A stretch of DNA of 64,000 nt from Pseudonocardia broussonetiae (GTDB lineage: Bacteria > Actinomycetota > Actinomycetes > Mycobacteriales > Pseudonocardiaceae): NCBI RefSeq assembly GCF_013155125.1, contig NZ_CP053564.1:4099501-4163500 (forward strand). The letters are read 5' to 3'. Below are positions 60,000 through 64,000 of the stretch, one piece after another. Positions within the stretch are counted from its first letter, which is position 1, and each line of letters begins with the position of its first letter. A model generated the notes under the pieces. The model did no database searches. It saw nothing but the letters and a program-made list of their open reading frames with translations, and was not told where the DNA came from. The position numbers and the translations under genes are program-made.

Positions 60000-60116
60000 G
60001 TGGACGTGTTTGCGCTGGTTTCGCCGGCGCCGGTGGCCGGGGCGCTGTCGTTCAGCTCCCCGTGTGCGCGGTGCGGCACATCGTTCACGGTGCTGGGTGC
60101 ACGGTGTCGGTGCTGA
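60000..60116 (+). CDS. 38-residue Cys-rich leader peptide or small protein
   Basis: GTG 60000 follows GGAGGAGCGGCC, one of the strongest ribosome sites in the window. The peptide ends in two thiol clusters, SSPCARCGTSF and LGARCRC (CxxC and CxC), after a hydrophobic first half. It is the first frame after the CTAC/GTAG operator and lies 62 bp before the CopD-CtaG copy 3 start. It may be a copper-binding mini-protein or a leader whose translation senses copper or Cys-tRNA. I know of no described homologue. Confidence 0.6.
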   Translation: MDVFALVSPAPVAGALSFSSPCARCGTSFTVLGARCRC

Positions 60117-60193
60117 TGATGACGGGTGGCTGGACGCTGATCACGAGCCGGATGCTCTCGGTCTCTGCGCGGTTGCAATGGCCCCCGATCTAG
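60116..60193 (+). CDS. 25-residue frame bridging the Cys-rich peptide and copD-ctaG 3
   Basis: ATG 60116 overlaps the stop of the Cys-rich peptide (TGATG) and its own stop TAG 60191 lies beyond the ATG 60178 of the CopD-CtaG gene. This chain of overlaps would couple translation of the membrane protein to that of the leader. Sequence MMTGGWTLITSRMLSVSARL has no recognisable family. It may be a regulatory frame rather than a functional peptide. Confidence 0.35.
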   Translation: MMTGGWTLITSRMLSVSARLQWPPI

Positions 60194-61977
60194 CGTCCCC
60201 CGACCCAGCCCCGCATCGGCGTGGTGGGCGGTTCGCCGCCGCCGGGCTGGCGACACTCGCGCTCGGCGTCGTCGTGCTCGGGGCGGTGGCCACCGGTGTG
60301 GGGGTGCCGTCGGCGCTGCTGCGGTTCGTCGCAGCCGTCGCCGCGGCCGGTGCGGTCGGTGTGCTCGTCGTCGGTGCCTTCTTCCGCACATCGGCGGCCG
60401 GTCGGTCGTCCGCGCCGCGATCGGTCGCGGGCGGTTGGTGGTTCGCATGGGTGTGGGCCGTCGCCGCGGTGTCGCTCGTTCCGCTGGATGTCGTGGGCGA
60501 GCATATGTCCGCTACGCCAGGGATCGTGGTCGCCGTTCTGGCGGTGGTCGTGGCGCTGGGCTGCGCGTGGACGACGCGGTGGCGACCGGTCGCCGGGCTG
60601 CTGCTCCTGGCCCTGGCCGGGCTCGCGCCGCCCGTGGTCGCGAGCCGGGCAGTGGGCGGTCCCGACCTCGACCTCGCCACGAATGCGCTGCTGCTGCACG
60701 TCGTCGCCGCGTCGATGTGGCTCGGGGTCCGGCTCACGACGCACGGGACGGTGACGCAGCGGTACCGCCGGTTCTCCGTGGCGTGCTGGGCGGTGCTCAT
60801 GTTCTCCGGGGCAGTGGCGGCACTGGTCCTCGTCCCGCTCACACGGCCGTTCGGCACGGCCCTCGGATGGCTGGTGCTGGTGGACCTCGCCGCGGTGGCC
60901 GCGCTGGGCGTCGTCGCATCGGGGTTCCGGGCCGGGGCGCTCGTGTCGGGCGTCGAGACCGGTGTGCTGGTCGTGGCTGTCGCCGCGGTGACCGGACTCG
61001 TCGGTAGCCCCCCGGCCCGCACCGCGCTCGACCCGGTGGAGGCATCCATCGGCTACCGGCTCCCGGGCGCGCCGGAGCTGCTGAACGTCTTGGCCACGTG
61101 GCGGCCGGACCTGCTGCTGGGCACCGCGGCGGTGGTGGCGGCGGTGCTCTACCTCGCCGGCGTGCGCCGGTTGCGCCGCGCCGGGCGAACCTGGTCGCCG
61201 GCCCGGAGCGCGTCCTGGGTGACCGGGTGCGCGGTGGTGTTCCTGGCCACCTCGTCGGGTGTGGGTGCCTACGCGCCGACGGTATTCAGCATGCACATGC
61301 TGGCGCACATGGCCCTGAACATGATCGCGCCGCTGGCCCTGGTGCTCGGCGCACCGGTCACGTTGGCGCTGCGCGCGTTCGTCCCGGCCCGGGACGGAGA
61401 ACCGGCCGGGCCGCACGAGTGGCTGCTGGCCCTCATCGACTCCCCGGTCGCCCGGTTGCTCGCCCACCCCGGCCTCGCCGCCGTAGCGTTCGGCGGCTCC
61501 TACTACCTGCTCTACCTCACTGGCCTGTTCGAGACGGTGATCGGCGAGCACTGGTCGCGGACGGCGCTCAACGTGGTCATCCTGGTGATCGGGTACCAGT
61601 TCTGCTGGGTGGTGGCCGGGGCCGACGCGGCGCCCCGGCGGCTCCCGCACTTGGGGCGGCTCGGCGTCGTGTTCGCCGTCATGCCGTTCCACGTGATCTT
61701 CGCGGTGTTGTTGATCACTCGGACCGAGGCGGTCGCGGGGGAGTACTACCGCACGCTCGGCCTGCCGTGGTCGGTCGACCTGGTCGCCGACCAGCAGCTC
61801 GCCGGGGTGCTGTCGCTGGTGCTCGGCGAGCTGCTGCTGATCACGACCCAGGTCGTACTGCTGGTCCAGTGGTACCGCTACGACCAGCTGGCGGGTTTCC
61901 GCTCCGACCCCGGCGACGACGATGCGGCGGCCTACCGCGACATGCTCTCGACGCTGCGCCGCAGCCGTCGCGGCTGA
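60178..61977 (+). CDS. CopD-CtaG fusion membrane protein, copy 3
   Basis: 599 residues from ATG 60178. CopD half is diverged: the GHSA..GSHD motif of copies 1 and 2 reads SRAVGGPDLDLATNAL, so two His are lost, while LLHVVAASMWLGV keeps the later His. The CtaG half is complete and, unlike the other copies, retains FSMHMLAHMALNMIAPL, YLLYLTGLFETVI and MPFHVIFAVLL with several His, the features of true CtaG. It ends GLPWSVDLVADQQLAGVLSL. It may deliver copper to cytochrome oxidase, or be the assembly-specialised member of the trio. Controlled by the operator at 59925-59960. Confidence 0.9.
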   Translation: MAPDLASPDPAPHRRGGRFAAAGLATLALGVVVLGAVATGVGVPSALLRFVAAVAAAGAVGVLVVGAFFRTSAAGRSSAPRSVAGGWWFAWVWAVAAVSLVPLDVVGEHMSATPGIVVAVLAVVVALGCAWTTRWRPVAGLLLLALAGLAPPVVASRAVGGPDLDLATNALLLHVVAASMWLGVRLTTHGTVTQRYRRFSVACWAVLMFSGAVAALVLVPLTRPFGTALGWLVLVDLAAVAALGVVASGFRAGALVSGVETGVLVVAVAAVTGLVGSPPARTALDPVEASIGYRLPGAPELLNVLATWRPDLLLGTAAVVAAVLYLAGVRRLRRAGRTWSPARSASWVTGCAVVFLATSSGVGAYAPTVFSMHMLAHMALNMIAPLALVLGAPVTLALRAFVPARDGEPAGPHEWLLALIDSPVARLLAHPGLAAVAFGGSYYLLYLTGLFETVIGEHWSRTALNVVILVIGYQFCWVVAGADAAPRRLPHLGRLGVVFAVMPFHVIFAVLLITRTEAVAGEYYRTLGLPWSVDLVADQQLAGVLSLVLGELLLITTQVVLLVQWYRYDQLAGFRSDPGDDDAAAYRDMLSTLRRSRRG

Positions 61978-62103
61978 CTACGTCTCGCGGGGCGGGGTCT
62001 GGCGGTCGGCCTGTTCGGGCTCGAGCCACGACGGCGGCATGGTCGGGCCGCTGCCGTAGGGCGCCGTCGGTGCGCAATTGCCGCCGCGCCGCAGGCCGCG
62101 CCG

Positions 62104-62200
62104 GTCGCGCCGGGCACGCCCTGCACGGCATCGGCGACGGCCTGCGCCGATCTGACCGGGAAGAAGGCGTGGCGGTTCCAGAACGGCCAGATCTGTAGCC
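62104..62200 (+). pseudogene. remnant of a third L,D-transpeptidase
   Basis: The plus strand encodes APGTPCTASATACADLTGKK followed by AWRFQNGQI, corresponding to the stretch just after the signal peptide of the enzymes at 30104 and 57942 (PGTPCTATATACVDLVGLRAW). After about 62200 the similarity ends, and the catalytic HxG...GC region is absent. No signal peptide frame precedes it. It lies next to the intact CDF gene, so the L,D-transpeptidase/CDF pairing at 30.1-31.5 kb existed here too. Confidence 0.75.
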
Positions 62201-62307
62201 GTCTGCACGATCTGGAGTCCGTTGACGCCGACGGTGACCAGGGCGGCGTCCACCAGCCGACCGGGTCCGCTATGACGCCACGCGGCGGCACGTGATGTGC
62301 GGTCGGG

Positions 62308-63216
62308 CTACGTGCAGGGGTCCTCGTGGTCGCCGTGGGTGTCCCGTTCGACCTGCAGCGTGCTGTGCGCCACGCCGAATCGATCCCGCAGCAGTGCGGA
62401 CGCTGCGTCGAGCACTGAGTCCTCGCCGCATCCGGCGTCCGGGGTCCCCGTGACGACCAGGTGTGCCGATGCGGCAGGGGAGCGGTCGTTGATCGTCCAC
62501 ACGTGGAGGTCGTGCACGGCAGCGACCCCGGGAATCGCGCGCAGCGCGTCCTCGACTGTTGCGACGTCGACGTCACGCGGGGCGCCCTCGAGCAGCACGT
62601 GACCCACCTCACGTAGCAGTCCGAGCGCGCGCGGGAGGATCAGCGCGACGATGAACAGCGACGCGACGGTGTCGGCATATGGCCAGCGGGTCGTGAGCAG
62701 GACGACCGCGGCCGCCAGGACTCCGACGGAGCCGAGCGCGTCGCCCAGCACGTGCAGCGCGGCTCCGCGGACGTTCATGTTCTGGCCGTCCCCGCCGGAA
62801 AGCACCCACAGCGCCAGAAGGTTGCCGACAAGGCCGAGCGCGCCGATCACGAGCAGCGGCAGGCCGGGAACTTCGGCCGGCTCGAACAGGCGCCGTACGC
62901 CCTCGACGGCGACCCATGCCACGACGGCGACGAGCGCGATCGCGTTGAGGCCGGCGACGAGCACCTCCACCCGACCCCATCCGTAGGTGCGGCGCCCGCT
63001 GCGGGGCCGCGCGGCCACGATGGAGGCGACGAACGCCGCGGCCAGCGCGCCGGCGTCGGTGAGTAGGTGTCCGAGGTCGGCGAGCAGGGCGAGCGAGCCC
63101 GTCAGCGCGGCCCCGACGGCCCCGAGCACCGCGGTGACGAGTGTGATTCCGAGTGCCGTGGCGAGCTTGCGGCGGTCCTGTTGCCCGGAGTGGCCGTGGC
63201 CGTGTCCCTGACCCAT
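62308..63216 (-). CDS. CDF-family metal exporter
   Basis: 302 residues from ATG 63216. His-rich start MGQGHGHGHSGQQDRR. Six helices with metal sites LALLADLGHLLTDAGAL and AALHVLGDALGSVGVL (HxxxD motifs), then a cytoplasmic domain HDLHVWTINDRSPAASAHLV. Exports Zn, Cd or Co with protons. Intact relative of the frameshifted gene at 30629. A perfect ArsR-type dyad precedes it at 63238-63261. No adjacent regulator gene. Confidence 0.95.
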   Translation of the reverse strand: MGQGHGHGHSGQQDRRKLATALGITLVTAVLGAVGAALTGSLALLADLGHLLTDAGALAAAFVASIVAARPRSGRRTYGWGRVEVLVAGLNAIALVAVVAWVAVEGVRRLFEPAEVPGLPLLVIGALGLVGNLLALWVLSGGDGQNMNVRGAALHVLGDALGSVGVLAAAVVLLTTRWPYADTVASLFIVALILPRALGLLREVGHVLLEGAPRDVDVATVEDALRAIPGVAAVHDLHVWTINDRSPAASAHLVVTGTPDAGCGEDSVLDAASALLRDRFGVAHSTLQVERDTHGDHEDPCT

Positions 63217-63237
63217 GTCCGTGTCCCTCTCTCATCA

Positions 63238-63261
63238 ATACATGCGCATTGATGCATGTAT
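63238..63261. promoter_or_regulatory. ArsR/SmtB-type operator before the CDF gene
   Basis: ATACATGC (63238-63245), GCATTGAT, GCATGTAT (63254-63261): a perfect 8+8 inverted repeat 22 bp upstream of the ATG. It is AT-rich against the GC-rich background and resembles the ATA...TAT dyads bound by ArsR/SmtB repressors for Zn, Cd or Ni. The nearest such regulators in the window are those at 35193 and 3032. The 250 bp between it and the lipoprotein at 63513 hold no gene. Confidence 0.65.
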
Positions 63262-63512
63262 AGCACCTCGGCTTCGCTCATGTCCAGGCGTTGAGGAGCT
63301 GCTGACCCTCGTCACCGTCCCCTGCGGGCCCTGGCCTCGCGGTCGCGGGTGGCGCAGCATGGCCGTCGGCGAGTCGGTCGTGACGAGGATCGGCCCAATC
63401 CTCGGCAGATGCCCTGGTCGCGTCCCGCACACCGGTAGTCACCCGGGCGGCGCTTGTGCGGTCGGGTCGGGGTTGACGACGATCGCGGCTCTGCCCTGCC
63501 CACGGAGGCCCC

Positions 63513-64000
63513 TTGGCCCGCGCTGTAGCCCCGGCCCGTGGCGCCGACCGGCGGCTCGGTCGGCGTCACCTGCTGCGACTGCTCGCGCTCGCATGCGGTG
63601 TCGCCGTGGCCGGTTGCGGAGGTGGGGACCAGGAGGGCAGCGGGGACGCCGCGGGCGGGCTCGCCCAGCTCGCCGATGAGTTCTTGCGCGTGCGGCACGA
63701 CCTCGCGCCGCTGCTCGCCAAGCTGCAGGCAGAGCTCACCGACTACGGCAAGGTCTTCACCGGCGACACCGTCGTCGCCGCGATCCGCCACTACGACGGC
63801 TACTGGCGTAGTCCGCGCGTCCTCGGCCCGACCGACCGGCACAGCGCGTACCGGCTCAGCCAGGTCACGACGGAGGAGCTGGCCGCAGGCACCGGTGCGG
63901 CGCCGACCTTCCCCGCGGGCTACCGCGACGTGGCGCCGCGCCTGCAGCCGGGCCTCACTGTGCACCGCATCACGTTCCACGAGCCCGGGCAGTCGCTGGG
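63513..64000 (+). CDS. lipoprotein, 3' partial
   Basis: Runs off the window end; 162 residues are visible. TTG 63513 is preceded by GGAGG four bases upstream. The N-terminus has an RR-containing region and a lipobox (ACGVAVAGCGGG). The mature part has helical DEFLRVRHDLAPLLAKLQAE and RHYDGYWRSPRVLGP. No family recognised. Another likely substrate for the lipoprotein-processing enzymes of this window. Confidence 0.6.
   Translation, partial: MARAVAPARGADRRLGRRHLLRLLALACGVAVAGCGGGDQEGSGDAAGGLAQLADEFLRVRHDLAPLLAKLQAELTDYGKVFTGDTVVAAIRHYDGYWRSPRVLGPTDRHSAYRLSQVTTEELAAGTGAAPTFPAGYRDVAPRLQPGLTVHRITFHEPGQSL

Noticed and set aside
1..64000. CRISPR arrays, tRNA or rRNA genes
   Set aside because: No regularly spaced repeats of suitable length, no cloverleaf-like or conserved rRNA segments were noticed on reading; a dedicated search was not possible.

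Overview
The window is GC-rich throughout (by eye about 70 percent), uses GTG starts and ATGA/GTGA stop-start overlaps heavily, and carries actinobacterial families (ArsR-type mercury repressor, CopD-CtaG fusion proteins, MptB-like mannosyltransferase, DUF3105/DUF305, CPBP protease with the EEVV variant). It looks like an accessory metal-resistance region, on a genomic island or plasmid, of a mycolate-related or Pseudonocardiaceae-like actinomycete. Genus is inference. No rRNA, tRNA, CRISPR array or replication origin was seen.

Layout. (1) 1-1065: the 3' part of an Lgt-like membrane protein. (2) 1.1-8.7 kb: mercury locus, with a leftward repressor/membrane transporter/thioredoxin/CcdA arm and a rightward merA-merB arm, then a ferredoxin, a BASS/Acr3-type exporter, and a MerR regulator cotranscribed with a thioredoxin fusion. 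(3) 8.8-15.2 kb: truncated MFS gene, periplasmic multicopper oxidase with a lipoprotein, CopC, a DUF4394 protein and the first CopD-CtaG fusion. (4) 15.2-25.7 kb: DUF3105 protein, Lnt, NRAMP, LspA, FkbM methyltransferase, then an operon with a P-type-ATPase-like protein that lacks the phosphorylated Asp, a lipoprotein and the second CopD-CtaG. (5) 25.8-31.5 kb: VKOR/DsbA oxidative-folding operon, secreted peptidoglycan enzymes (ARB_07466-like, M23, L,D-transpeptidase) and a frameshifted CDF transporter. (6) 31.6-38.3 kb: leftward operon TlpA-CcdA-thioredoxin-BlaI-M56 peptidase, divergent from an ArsR/metal P-type ATPase pair, then two small thiol or zinc-ribbon proteins. (7) 38.5-50.1 kb: regulators, a flavoprotein, a decayed TniA/TniB-like element, a PLP synthase with a frameshifted MFS exporter, and an intact IS256-family element. 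(8) 50.2-56.3 kb: membrane, TPR, DUF3105 and DUF305 proteins plus an MptB-like enzyme. (9) 56.3-64 kb: IS110-family element, second L,D-transpeptidase, CPBP protease, third CopD-CtaG behind a Cys-rich mini-ORF, an L,D-transpeptidase remnant, an intact CDF transporter and a partial lipoprotein.

The most interesting pattern joins many of these loci. A dyad close to CTAC-TATNNNGT-GTAG, with outer arms TTCTAC/GTAGAA, occurs upstream of the TlpA-CcdA-BlaI-M56 operon, lnt, the 50.4 kb membrane protein and the third CopD-CtaG locus, with weaker versions at the first CopD-CtaG gene and the TPR gene. The only BlaI/MecI/CopY-type repressor in the window sits in one of these operons. I propose a BlaI-controlled envelope regulon joining copper handling, thiol-disulfide chemistry and lipoprotein maturation. 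The motif is seen in the sequence. The assignment to BlaI is inference.

Decay is also evident: single-base frameshifts in the CDF gene, the MFS gene and both transposition genes, plus remnants of a TlpA gene, an MFS gene and an L,D-transpeptidase. Some frameshifts could be assembly errors.
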